Source: JBCBSK01 sp965250105 | GTDB taxonomy: Bacteria > Pseudomonadota > Alphaproteobacteria > Rhizobiales > Tepidamorphaceae | Assembly: GCA_965250105.1 (NCBI GenBank) | Contig: OZ252290.1 | Location: 1,240,001-1,304,000 of the forward strand | DNA length: 64,000 nucleotides | Direction: 5' to 3' | Shown: piece after piece, positions 53,652-62,015 of the stretch | How the letters are laid out: each line of letters begins with the position of its first letter | Numbering within the stretch: position 1 is the stretch's first letter | Made by a program: the position numbers and the translations under genes | Notes under the pieces: generated by a model | Database searches by the model: none | Told to the model about the DNA's origin: nothing | Seen by the model: only the letters and a program-made list of their open reading frames with translations

Positions 53652-54512
53652 ATGCCCCGAAACGCGGATCAGAACGGCACGGGAAACGACGCGGCCGCCA
53701 CGGCGGATGTCGCGGAGCGCGAACCCCGCTTCGCCAAGCTCGGCGTCGCGCCCGCCTATCGGGTCGTCTTCGAGACCATCGAGGAGGAAATCCTGTCCGG
53801 CCGGCTGCGACCCGGCGAGCGCTTGCCATCGGAAACCGATCTCGCCGACCAGCTCGGCGTCAACCGGTCGACCGCCCGCGAGGGCCTGCGGCTCCTGGAA
53901 CAGACCGGCCTGGTGCGCCGCGAGGAAGGCCGGCGACTGTTCGCCGCGATCCCGCGCCAGGAGGATCTGTCATCGCGCGCCACCCGCGCGCTGATCCTGC
54001 AGCAGGTCACGTTCCGCGAACTCTGGGAACTCTCCATGGTCACCGAGCCAGGCGTGGCGCGGCTCGCGGCGGAGCGCATAAAGCCCGACCAGATCGCGGC
54101 ACTCGAGGACAATCTCGCCCGCACCGACGAGGCGGTGCGGAACGGCCACAGCTTCACCCAGCTCGACATGGAATTCCACGGCATGATCGCCGAAGCGGCG
54201 GGCAACAGGGCTTGGCTCCTGGCCCGCGAGCCGGCGGCGCTGCTGCTGTTTCCGGCCATGGACCTTCTCGCGCCGCATCTGCCGCAATCGGGCCATCGCC
54301 TCGTCGAGGCGCATGGCCGCGTCCTGTCGGCGCTCAAGGCGGGACAGGCCGAGGTGGCCGGCGACTGGATGCTGAAGCATATCGCCGACTTCCGTCGCGG
54401 CTACGACATGGCGGGCATCGATATCGACGTGCCGGTGGGTCGGCGCGACGGAACGGCCGATCGCACGACCGGCGGCAAGACGGCTACGCCCGAAACGGGG
54501 AGAAGAACATGA
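53652..54512 (+). CDS. FadR-type GntR-family transcriptional regulator (FCD domain)
   Basis: 286 aa from ATG 53652; the frame is open earlier but that part overlaps the inverted repeat. The winged HTH has RLPSETDLADQLGVNRSTAR. The C-terminal FCD domain is all-helical with metal/effector-type residues (FTQLDMEFHGMIAEAAGN, GHRLVEAHGRVLSALKAG). It overlaps the thiolase start (ATGA), so it is the first gene of the catabolic operon and probably controls it with an acyl-CoA or organic acid as effector. Confidence 0.9.
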   Translation: MPRNADQNGTGNDAAATADVAEREPRFAKLGVAPAYRVVFETIEEEILSGRLRPGERLPSETDLADQLGVNRSTAREGLRLLEQTGLVRREEGRRLFAAIPRQEDLSSRATRALILQQVTFRELWELSMVTEPGVARLAAERIKPDQIAALEDNLARTDEAVRNGHSFTQLDMEFHGMIAEAAGNRAWLLAREPAALLLFPAMDLLAPHLPQSGHRLVEAHGRVLSALKAGQAEVAGDWMLKHIADFRRGYDMAGIDIDVPVGRRDGTADRTTGGKTATPETGRRT

Positions 54513-55693
54513 CGGAAATCGTCCTGGCCGGCGGCATGCGCACGCCTTTCGGGGATTTCGGCAAGTCGCTGCGCGACACGCCGATGACCGAGCTCGGCCA
54601 GCATGCCGCCCGGGCCTGCCTCGACAAGGCCGGGCTCGATGCCGGCAAGGTCGACCATCTGGTCTGGGGCAATGTGCTGCCGGTCGACCATGATGGCTAT
54701 TTCGCGAGCCGCGTCATCGCGCTCAATGTCGGCATGCCGGTCGAGAGCGCGGCGCTGAACGTGTCGCGCGCCTGCGGCTCGGGCACCCAGGCGATCCTGT
54801 CGGCGGCGGAACAGATCACCGCCGGGCAGAGCCGCATCGCGCTGGCCGGCGGCGGCGAGAATTTCTCGCGCGGCCCCTATGTCCTGACATCGAGCCGCTG
54901 GGGTGCGGTGCGCGGCGAACAACGCATGCAGGACACCCTCGACTGGGCCTATCGCGATCCGTTCTCATACGAACTGATGGGCGAGACGGCGGAGAACCTC
55001 GCCGACGATTTCCAATACACCCGCGACGACATGGACGACTATGCGCTGTCCAGCCAGCAGCGGGTGGGGGCGGCGATCGACTCCGGTTTCCTCGGCAAGC
55101 AGATCGCGCCCATCGAGGTCAAGGACGGCAAGACCACCCGCATGATGGCGGCCGACGAATTCCCCCGGCCGCAGGTCACGCTGGACAAGCTCGCCAAGCT
55201 CAGGCCGGTCTTCCGCGATGGTGGCCGCGTGACGCCGGGCAATTCAAGCGGGGTCACCGATGGCGCCGCCTTCGTCGTGGTCGGCGACCGCGAGGCCCTT
55301 GACGGTGAAAACGTCGCCGCCCGGGCACGACTGGTCGACTGGGCCATCGTCGGCGTGCCGCCACGCATCATGGGCTGCGGCCCGGTGCCGGCGATCGCCA
55401 AGCTCCTCGACCGTCACGGGCTCACGGTCGACGACATCGACTATTTCGAGATCAACGAGGCCTTCGCCGCCGTCAATCTTCATGCCGAACGGCAATTGGG
55501 CGTGCCGCGCGCGCGCACCAATCTCTATGGCGGCGGCATCTCGATCGGCCATCCGCCGGGCGCCACGGGCGTCCGCATGGTGCTGGTCGTCCTGCAGCAT
55601 CTCGAAGATAGCGGCGGCCGCCATGCGGTGATCTCCATGTGCATGGGCGCCGGCCAGGGCATGGCGCTGCTTCTGGAACGCATCGACGCTTAG
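54509..55693 (+). CDS. Acetyl-CoA C-acyltransferase (thiolase)
   Basis: 394 aa from ATG 54509. The frame extends upstream only inside the regulator gene. Catalytic Cys89 is in NVSRACGSGTQA. The NEAFAAVN segment, GGGISIGHPPGATG (active-site His) and CMGAGQGMALL (second Cys) are all in place. It cleaves 3-ketoacyl-CoA to acetyl-CoA and a shortened acyl-CoA, or runs in reverse. It is translationally coupled to the regulator and 179 bases ahead of the ABC binding-protein gene. Confidence 0.94.
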   Translation: MTEIVLAGGMRTPFGDFGKSLRDTPMTELGQHAARACLDKAGLDAGKVDHLVWGNVLPVDHDGYFASRVIALNVGMPVESAALNVSRACGSGTQAILSAAEQITAGQSRIALAGGGENFSRGPYVLTSSRWGAVRGEQRMQDTLDWAYRDPFSYELMGETAENLADDFQYTRDDMDDYALSSQQRVGAAIDSGFLGKQIAPIEVKDGKTTRMMAADEFPRPQVTLDKLAKLRPVFRDGGRVTPGNSSGVTDGAAFVVVGDREALDGENVAARARLVDWAIVGVPPRIMGCGPVPAIAKLLDRHGLTVDDIDYFEINEAFAAVNLHAERQLGVPRARTNLYGGGISIGHPPGATGVRMVLVVLQHLEDSGGRHAVISMCMGAGQGMALLLERIDA

Positions 55694-55872
55694 GAGGACG
55701 ACGGACAGGACGATGCATCGCCTCCGCCGACGGACGCGGCCAGCGCGCCGCCCGCTCGCCGGCGATCCGGCCCAACCCGCCGCCAGACGGCGGGACGGCC
55801 GCAACGACACAAGAAAACAACGCGCAAAAGACAAGCCGAACAAAGAACGGCAAACCTTGGGAGAAATGCCAG

Positions 55873-57189
55873 ATGAGTAAGCTCAGCACAGGGACGCGAC
55901 GTCTCAGAAACCTGCTGGTCGCCGGTGCGGCCGCAGTCGCCCTCGCCGGCCCAATGGCCGGCCAGGCCACGGCCGAGACCTTCAAGATCGGCGTGGTCAC
56001 CTTCCTGTCCGGCCAGGCGGCGGAAAGCTTCGGCGTGCCGGCCTGGGACGGCGGACGGCTTCTGATCGAGAAGCTCAATGCCGGCGAGGTGCCCGCACCC
56101 TATGACACGGTCGGCTTCGGCGGCATCGAGATCGAGGCCATCGTCATCGACGAGGCCGGCGGCGCCACCAAGCAGGTGCAGGAATTCCGCAATCTCGTGC
56201 AGCGCGAGGGCGTCGACGCGGTCATCGGCTATGTCAGTTCCGGCGACTGCCTCGCCGTGTCGCCGGTCGCCGACGAGCTTCAAGCGCTGACCATCCTCTA
56301 CGATTGCGGCACGCCGCGCATCTTCGAGGACGGCGTCTATGAATATGTCTTCCGCACCGCAGCGCATGCGACGATGGATAATGTCGCCCTCGCCCGCTAT
56401 CTCGACGCCAACGGCATCGAGGTCGAGACCATCGCCGGCATCAACCAGGACTATGCCTGGGGCCATGACAGCTGGCGCGACTTCACCGCGTCCATGGCGC
56501 AGATCTATCCCGACGCCACCGTCGAGGCCGAACTGTTCCCCGCCTTCGGCGCCGGCCAATACGGCACCGAGATCTCGGCGCTGATGCGCGAGAACGCCGA
56601 CGTCATCCATTCCTCGCTATGGGGCGGCGATCTTCAGGGCATGATCCTGCAATCGGCACCGCGTGGCATGTTCGATCGCTCGCAGGTCGTGCTGAGCGCG
56701 GCCGATCACGTCATGCCGCCGCTCGGCAACAACATGCCGGAAGGCGCGATCATCGGCGCGCGCGGCGCCTATGGGCTGCTGTCGCCCGACACGCCGCTGA
56801 ACCGCTGGTGGATGGAGGTCTATGAGGCGGAATACGATGTCATTCCCGTCCAGGCGCCCTATCGCATGGCGCAGGCGATCCTCGGCCTGAAGTCGGCCAT
56901 CGAAAAGGCCATGGCGGAGAATGGCGGCACCAAGCCGACGACCGACGAGATCCGCGACGCCTTGCGCGGCCTGTCCTGGGAAAGCCCGGCCGGCATCATC
57001 TCGATGGCGCTCGCCGACGGCCACCAGGCCATCCAGCCGACGGCGATCGGCCGCACGGTGGTCGATGACGAGGGCAATGTCGTCCTCGGCGACATCATCC
57101 GCTTCAAGGCGGAATGCGTGAACCCGCCGGCCGGCCAGAACAGCATCGACTGGATCAATGCCGGCTTCCCCGGCGCGGACTGCGACTGA
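55873..57189 (+). CDS. ABC transporter substrate-binding protein, LivK-like type 1 fold
   Basis: 438 aa from ATG 55873 with a signal peptide (LVAGAAAVALAGPMAGQATA). The mature protein is a two-lobed periplasmic binder of the branched-chain amino acid family: KIGVVTFLSGQAAESFGVP, VDAVIGYVSSGDCLAVSPVA, YVFRTAAHATMDNVALARYL. The fold's Ser/Gly ligand loop is present but residues for alpha-amino acids are not obvious. With the neighbouring acyl-CoA genes, the ligand is probably a carboxylic acid. Four other transporter genes follow in order. Confidence 0.92.
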   Translation: MSKLSTGTRRLRNLLVAGAAAVALAGPMAGQATAETFKIGVVTFLSGQAAESFGVPAWDGGRLLIEKLNAGEVPAPYDTVGFGGIEIEAIVIDEAGGATKQVQEFRNLVQREGVDAVIGYVSSGDCLAVSPVADELQALTILYDCGTPRIFEDGVYEYVFRTAAHATMDNVALARYLDANGIEVETIAGINQDYAWGHDSWRDFTASMAQIYPDATVEAELFPAFGAGQYGTEISALMRENADVIHSSLWGGDLQGMILQSAPRGMFDRSQVVLSAADHVMPPLGNNMPEGAIIGARGAYGLLSPDTPLNRWWMEVYEAEYDVIPVQAPYRMAQAILGLKSAIEKAMAENGGTKPTTDEIRDALRGLSWESPAGIISMALADGHQAIQPTAIGRTVVDDEGNVVLGDIIRFKAECVNPPAGQNSIDWINAGFPGADCD

Positions 57190-57345
57190 TCAGACCGATC
57201 GGGGCGGCGGATTTCGCCGGCCGCCCCGAACCCCGCGATCCGAACACTGATGACGTGTCGAAAACCCGTCGAGCCTGCCACGGGCAGCCGGCCGGCTCGG
57301 GCGCAAGCGCTTTCGACATACCGCTTGGGACGATGAGGCCCTGAC

Positions 57346-58242
57346 ATGGAAACCATTCTGAGCATCCTGGTGGACGGCACGATCTATGCCTCCTGGCTGT
57401 TCATCGTTGCTCTGGGCCTGACCCTGATCTTCGGCGTCTTGCGCATTCTCAACATCGCCCATGGCGGGCTCTACGCCATCGGCGCCTATTCGGCGGCCAC
57501 CGCGGTGACGCTGTTCAACGGCTTCGGCCTGCCCGCCCCGTTCAGCCTGCTGGCCATGCTGATCGCGGCGCTCGCCGTCGCCATCGTCATCGCGCCGATC
57601 CTGGAGCGGGGCCTGCTGCGCCTGTTCTACGGCCGCGACGAGGTGCTGATCCTGCTCGTCACCTATGCCGTCTTCCTGATGCTGGAGGACGTTCAGAAGA
57701 TGATCTGGGGCGTGAACCCCTATTTCGTCTTCGAGCCGCGCCAGCTGTTCGGCAATGTCGAATTCGCCGGCCTGTTCTATGTCGGCTACGACCTGATGCT
57801 GATCGTGCTCGCCGTCGTGTGCGGGCTCGTCGTGTGGTTCGGCCTCAACCGGACACGCATCGGCAAGATCGTCAGCGCGGTGATCCATTCGAGCGAGGTC
57901 AGCGCGGCGATGGGCGTCAACGTCGCCAAGGTCTATCTCCTGGCCTTCTTCGTCGGCGTCTTCCTCGCCGCCCTGGCCGGCGCCTTCACCGCGCCGCTGA
58001 TCTCGGTGCAGCCCGGCATCAGCGTCAGCGTGATCATCCTGTCCTTCGCGGTGGTGATCATCGGCGGCCTCGGCAGCATACCGGGCGCGGCGATCGGCGC
58101 GCTGATCGTCGGCATCGCCCGCGCCGCGGCGATCTACGAAATGCCCGAGGCCGAGATCTTCATCGTCTATCTCGTGATGGCCGTGGTGCTGATCTTCCGT
58201 CCGGAAGGCCTGTTCCAGCGCGTCCAAGCCCGGAAGGTCTGA
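57346..58242 (+). CDS. Branched-chain-type ABC permease, LivH-like
   Basis: 298 aa, about eight membrane helices. It carries the LivH family patterns ALGLTLIFGVLRILNIAHGG near the N-terminus, VVWFGLNRTRIGKIVSAVIH and the coupling region SAAMGVNVAKVYLLAFFVG, with VIIGGLGSIPGAAIGAL towards the end. It forms one half of the membrane pore. It is followed 3 bases later by the second permease. Confidence 0.93.
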   Translation: METILSILVDGTIYASWLFIVALGLTLIFGVLRILNIAHGGLYAIGAYSAATAVTLFNGFGLPAPFSLLAMLIAALAVAIVIAPILERGLLRLFYGRDEVLILLVTYAVFLMLEDVQKMIWGVNPYFVFEPRQLFGNVEFAGLFYVGYDLMLIVLAVVCGLVVWFGLNRTRIGKIVSAVIHSSEVSAAMGVNVAKVYLLAFFVGVFLAALAGAFTAPLISVQPGISVSVIILSFAVVIIGGLGSIPGAAIGALIVGIARAAAIYEMPEAEIFIVYLVMAVVLIFRPEGLFQRVQARKV

Positions 58243-58245
58243 CCG

Positions 58246-59256
58246 ATGACACAGCGCAGCGCATCACAGACCATCATGGCCGGCGCGATTGGCGCCGGCA
58301 TCCTGTTCGCCATCGGCTTCCTGTTGCCCAACTGGATGCTGTTCACCGCCACCAAGGCGGCGGGCTACGGCCTCGTCGCGCTCGGGATCGTCGTCCTGAT
58401 GCGCAGCGGGCTCGTTTCCTTCGGCCAGGGACTCGTCTATTGCATCGGCGCCTACACGTCGGGGCTGATCGCGAGCCGCGCCGGGATCACCGACGTCTTC
58501 GCGCTACTCCTGATCGGCGGCGCGGCGAGCACGCTGGTCGGGCTCATCGTGGCGCCGCTTCTCGCGCGCTATCGCAGCATCTTCTTCGCCATGCTGACGC
58601 TCGCCCTGTCGATGGTGCTCTACGGCATCCTGGTCAAGCAGAACTGGATCGGTGGGTCCGACGGCTTCAACGTGCCGCAGCCGACCTTCCTCGGCTGGGC
58701 GCCGGAATTGTGGACCGCCGACATGGCGCTCTATGGCGTGGCGGTGGCGATCTGCGCCGTCGCGGCGACCTTGTGCCGGTTCTACTTCGATTCCATGCCC
58801 GGCCTCGTCGCGCAGGCGGTGCGGGAAAACGAATTGCGCGTCGAATATCTCGGCACGTCGGTTTTCAACATCACGGTGCGCAATTTCGTCATCGCCGCCG
58901 GCCTCGGCGGGCTCGGCGGCACGCTGAACGGGCTGACGCTCGGCCATGTCGACCCGCTGTTCTCGTTCTGGACGACGTCCGGTGAATTCGTCTTCGTCGC
59001 GATCCTGGCGGGCCATGCCAGCGTGGCGGCGGTCTTCGTGGCCTCCTTCCTGCTCGAACTCGTCCGCTCCTTCTCGAACCGCTACTTCCCCGACACCTGG
59101 CAGTTCATGCTCGGCGCGTTCCTGCTCGCCGTCATCCTGTTCCTGCCGAACGGTCTCGGCTCGATCTGGGAGGAACTGCGCAAGCGCTTCGGCGGCCGCA
59201 GCGAACCCGCCCCGAAACCCGGCAAGCTTGCCGAGAGCGAGGATCCCGCCGAATGA
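58246..59256 (+). CDS. Branched-chain-type ABC permease, LivM-like
   Basis: 336 aa with about nine membrane helices and a charged C-terminal tail. LivM signatures include VLMRSGLVSFGQGLVYCIGA and SMPGLVAQAVRENELRVEYL. It pairs with the LivH-like subunit. Its stop overlaps the next gene's ATG by 4 bases. Confidence 0.93.
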   Translation: MTQRSASQTIMAGAIGAGILFAIGFLLPNWMLFTATKAAGYGLVALGIVVLMRSGLVSFGQGLVYCIGAYTSGLIASRAGITDVFALLLIGGAASTLVGLIVAPLLARYRSIFFAMLTLALSMVLYGILVKQNWIGGSDGFNVPQPTFLGWAPELWTADMALYGVAVAICAVAATLCRFYFDSMPGLVAQAVRENELRVEYLGTSVFNITVRNFVIAAGLGGLGGTLNGLTLGHVDPLFSFWTTSGEFVFVAILAGHASVAAVFVASFLLELVRSFSNRYFPDTWQFMLGAFLLAVILFLPNGLGSIWEELRKRFGGRSEPAPKPGKLAESEDPAE

Positions 59257-60005
59257 CCGATACACCCGTCCTGCGGGCCAAGGGCCTGAACAAGACCTTC
59301 GGCGCGGTCGTCGCCGCGGCCAATATCGATGTCGACGTGCCGACCGGCCAGCGCCTGTCGCTGATCGGCGCCAATGGCGCGGGCAAGACCACCTTCGTGA
59401 ACATGGTGACTGGCTATCTGACGCCCGATACCGGCGAGATCTTCCTCGACGGCCAGCCGATCACGAAGAAGAACCCGCGCCAAATCACCCAGATGGGGGT
59501 CTGCCGCTCGTTCCAGATCCCGCAGCTCTGCGAGGGCATGACGCCGCGCCAGAACCTCATGGTCGCGGTCGGCGCCTCGCGCGACGGCTTTTCCTTCTTC
59601 CGGCCGGTCGGCGCGGAAGGCGCGAACGAACAGGTGGCCGAACTGCTCGAACGCTTCGACATCGGCGCCTATGCCGACCGCCCGGTCTCGGAACTGCCCG
59701 GCGGGGTGCGCAAACTGCTCGACATCGCCATGGCGCTGGTCCGCCATCCCAAGGTGCTGCTGCTCGACGAGCCGACCAGCGGCGTCAGTTCGGAAGAGAA
59801 GTTCGGACTCATGGACACCGTGATGGCGGCGGTCAGCAGCGAGCCCGTCACGGTGCTGTTCGTCGAGCATGACATGGACATCGTGACCCGTTACGCCGAC
59901 CGCATCCTCGCTTTTTATGCCGGCGAGATCATCGCCGATGACCGCCCCGACGAAGTGCTCTCCGATGTCCGGGTGCAGCGCTACGTCACCGGCACCGCGA
60001 CATAG
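59253..60005 (+). CDS. ABC transporter ATP-binding protein, LivG-like
   Basis: 250 aa. Walker A is GANGAGKTTFVNMVTG, signature ELPGGVRKLLDIAMAL (LPGG rather than LSGG), Walker B VLLLDEPTSGV and switch His in FVEHDMDIV. It is one of two cytosolic ATPases of the importer. Overlap with livM-like by 4 bases. Confidence 0.93.
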   Translation: MTDTPVLRAKGLNKTFGAVVAAANIDVDVPTGQRLSLIGANGAGKTTFVNMVTGYLTPDTGEIFLDGQPITKKNPRQITQMGVCRSFQIPQLCEGMTPRQNLMVAVGASRDGFSFFRPVGAEGANEQVAELLERFDIGAYADRPVSELPGGVRKLLDIAMALVRHPKVLLLDEPTSGVSSEEKFGLMDTVMAAVSSEPVTVLFVEHDMDIVTRYADRILAFYAGEIIADDRPDEVLSDVRVQRYVTGTAT

Positions 60006-60014
60006 GGGGCGCCC

Positions 60015-60680
60015 GTGCTGACCGTCGACAATGCCCATGTCATGATCGGCGCCGTCGAGGCGCTGCGGGGCTTTTCCATGACCGTGAATGCCGGCGAGAG
60101 GGTCGGCCTGACCGGCCGCAACGGTGCCGGCAAGACAAGCTTCATGCGCGCCGTGATGGGGATCGTCGCGCTGCGCGAGGGGACGATCAGCCTCGACGGC
60201 CAGGACATGCGCGACGTGCCGATCCACCACCGCGCCGGCCTCGGTATCGGGTACATGCCGGAGGATCGCGGGCTGATCCCGGAACTGACCGTCGAGGAAA
60301 ACATCCTCCTGCCGACCTGGGTGACGCCGGCGCTCGACAGCGCCGAACGGCTCGACGTCGTGTTCGAGATCATGCCGGAACTCCGCGAGATGGCGAAACG
60401 GCGGGCGCTGCTCTTGTCGGGCGGCCAACAGAAGATGGTGGCGCTCGGCCGCGCGCTCGCCGCCGGCACCCGCCTTCTGCTGCTCGACGAACCGTTCGAG
60501 GGCGTCGCGCCGGCGCTCAGCCAGCGCCTGTCGGAGGTAATCTTCGGCCTGCGCGACAAGAGCCTGTCCGTTGTCGTCAGCCAGTCGGAACTGAACCATT
60601 CGCAGACCTTGTTCGACCGGGAATTCATCATCGAGCGCGGCAGCAATGTCGCCGCCCCGGCCGAGCCGGAACCGGCCTGA
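60015..60680 (+). CDS. ABC transporter ATP-binding protein, LivF-like
   Basis: 221 aa with GTG start. Walker A is GRNGAGKTSFMRAVMG, signature LLSGGQQKMVALGRAL and Walker B LLLLDEPFEGVAP. The Switch His of most ATPases is replaced here by a Gln (VVVSQSELNHSQ), a variant sometimes seen in LivF-like proteins. It completes the five-gene importer and lies 51 bases before the acyl-CoA dehydrogenase. Confidence 0.92.
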   Translation: MLTVDNAHVMIGAVEALRGFSMTVNAGERVGLTGRNGAGKTSFMRAVMGIVALREGTISLDGQDMRDVPIHHRAGLGIGYMPEDRGLIPELTVEENILLPTWVTPALDSAERLDVVFEIMPELREMAKRRALLLSGGQQKMVALGRALAAGTRLLLLDEPFEGVAPALSQRLSEVIFGLRDKSLSVVVSQSELNHSQTLFDREFIIERGSNVAAPAEPEPA

Positions 60681-60731
60681 GGCCCGCGCGCGCCCAGGCC
60701 ACCGAGCGACAGATCAAGCAGGAGAGATGGA

Positions 60732-61997
60732 ATGGATTTCGCGATGCCGCCCAAGGTCGAGGCCCTTCAGGCCCGGCTGCGCAGCTTCATGGACAATTAT
60801 GTCGTGCCGGCCAATCGGGAATGGCTGCGCGAGACCGAGGCGGGCACCTTCCCGCCGGCCTGCGTCGAGCCGCTGAAGCAGATGGCCCGCGACGAGGGCC
60901 TGTGGAACCTGTTCCTGCCGGCGCTACGCGACGACGAGCCCGGCACCCGGCTGACCAATCTCGAATATGCTCCGCTCGCCGAGATCATGGGCCGCATCTT
61001 CTGGGCCTCGGAAGTGTTCAACTGTTCGGCGCCCGACACCGGCAACATGGAACTCCTGCACATGTTCGCCACGCAAGAGCAGCGCGCGCGATGGCTCGAC
61101 CCGCTGCTCAATGGCGAGATCCGCTCCTGCTTCGCGATGACCGAGCCCGACGTCGCCTCCTCGGACGCCACCAATATCCAGACCTCGATCCTGCGCGACG
61201 GCGACGACTATGTCGTCAACGGGCGCAAATGGTTCATCACCGGCGCCGCCGATCCGCGCTGCAAGGTGGCGATCGTGCTCGGCGTGTCGGACCCGGCACC
61301 CGATGCCGACCCGCATCGCCGCCATTCGATGGTGCTGGTGCCGATGGACACGCCGGGCGTGAAGGTGGTGCGCAACATTCCGATCATGCATCATCTGGCG
61401 CCCGAAGGGCATTGTGAGATGGTGTTCGACAATGTCCGCGTGCCGGCGGCCAACCTCCTCGGCGAGGAAGGCAAGGGCTTCGCGCTCGCCCAGGCGCGGC
61501 TGGGACCGGGGCGCATCCATCACTGCATGCGCTCGATCGGCCAGTGCGAGCTGGCGCTCGAACTCGCCTGCGAACGCGCCATGGAGCGCAAGACCTTCGG
61601 CAAGCATCTCCACGAGCACGACCAGGTGTCGGAATGGATCGCGCTGTCGCGCATGGAGATCGACCAGGCGCGACTCTATGTCCTGCGGGCGGCCTGGCTG
61701 ATCGACACCCAGGGAAATCGCGCGGCCCGCAACGAGATCTCCGCCATCAAGGTTATCGTGCCGCGCCTGCAGACCCAGGTGCTCGACCGGGCGATGCAAA
61801 TCTTCGGCGCCATGGGGCTGACGCCCGACACCCCGCTCTCCTTCCTGTGGACCTGGGGCCGGGCGCTGCGCTTCATCGACGGCCCCGACGAGGTGCATAT
61901 CCGCTCGGTGGCACGGCGCGAACTCAAACAGGCCCGCGAGCATCTTGGGCGCGGCGCCGCCTATTACACCCTGCCCGACCAGCTGGCGGCCGAATAG
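60732..61997 (+). CDS. Acyl-CoA dehydrogenase, ACAD10/11-like
   Basis: 421 aa, ATG 60732 with AGGAG eight bases upstream. Flavin contacts are CFAMTEPDVASSDATN and GRKWFITGAADPRCK. The late segment FIDGPDEVHIRSVARREL is the ACAD10/11 form of the catalytic region. The animal enzymes act on very long or 4-hydroxy fatty acids, but carry an extra kinase domain not present here. It probably oxidises the CoA ester made by the ligase encoded next, 18 bases downstream. Confidence 0.92.
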   Translation: MDFAMPPKVEALQARLRSFMDNYVVPANREWLRETEAGTFPPACVEPLKQMARDEGLWNLFLPALRDDEPGTRLTNLEYAPLAEIMGRIFWASEVFNCSAPDTGNMELLHMFATQEQRARWLDPLLNGEIRSCFAMTEPDVASSDATNIQTSILRDGDDYVVNGRKWFITGAADPRCKVAIVLGVSDPAPDADPHRRHSMVLVPMDTPGVKVVRNIPIMHHLAPEGHCEMVFDNVRVPAANLLGEEGKGFALAQARLGPGRIHHCMRSIGQCELALELACERAMERKTFGKHLHEHDQVSEWIALSRMEIDQARLYVLRAAWLIDTQGNRAARNEISAIKVIVPRLQTQVLDRAMQIFGAMGLTPDTPLSFLWTWGRALRFIDGPDEVHIRSVARRELKQAREHLGRGAAYYTLPDQLAAE

Positions 61998-62015
61998 GCA
62001 AGGCTTTACCGACCG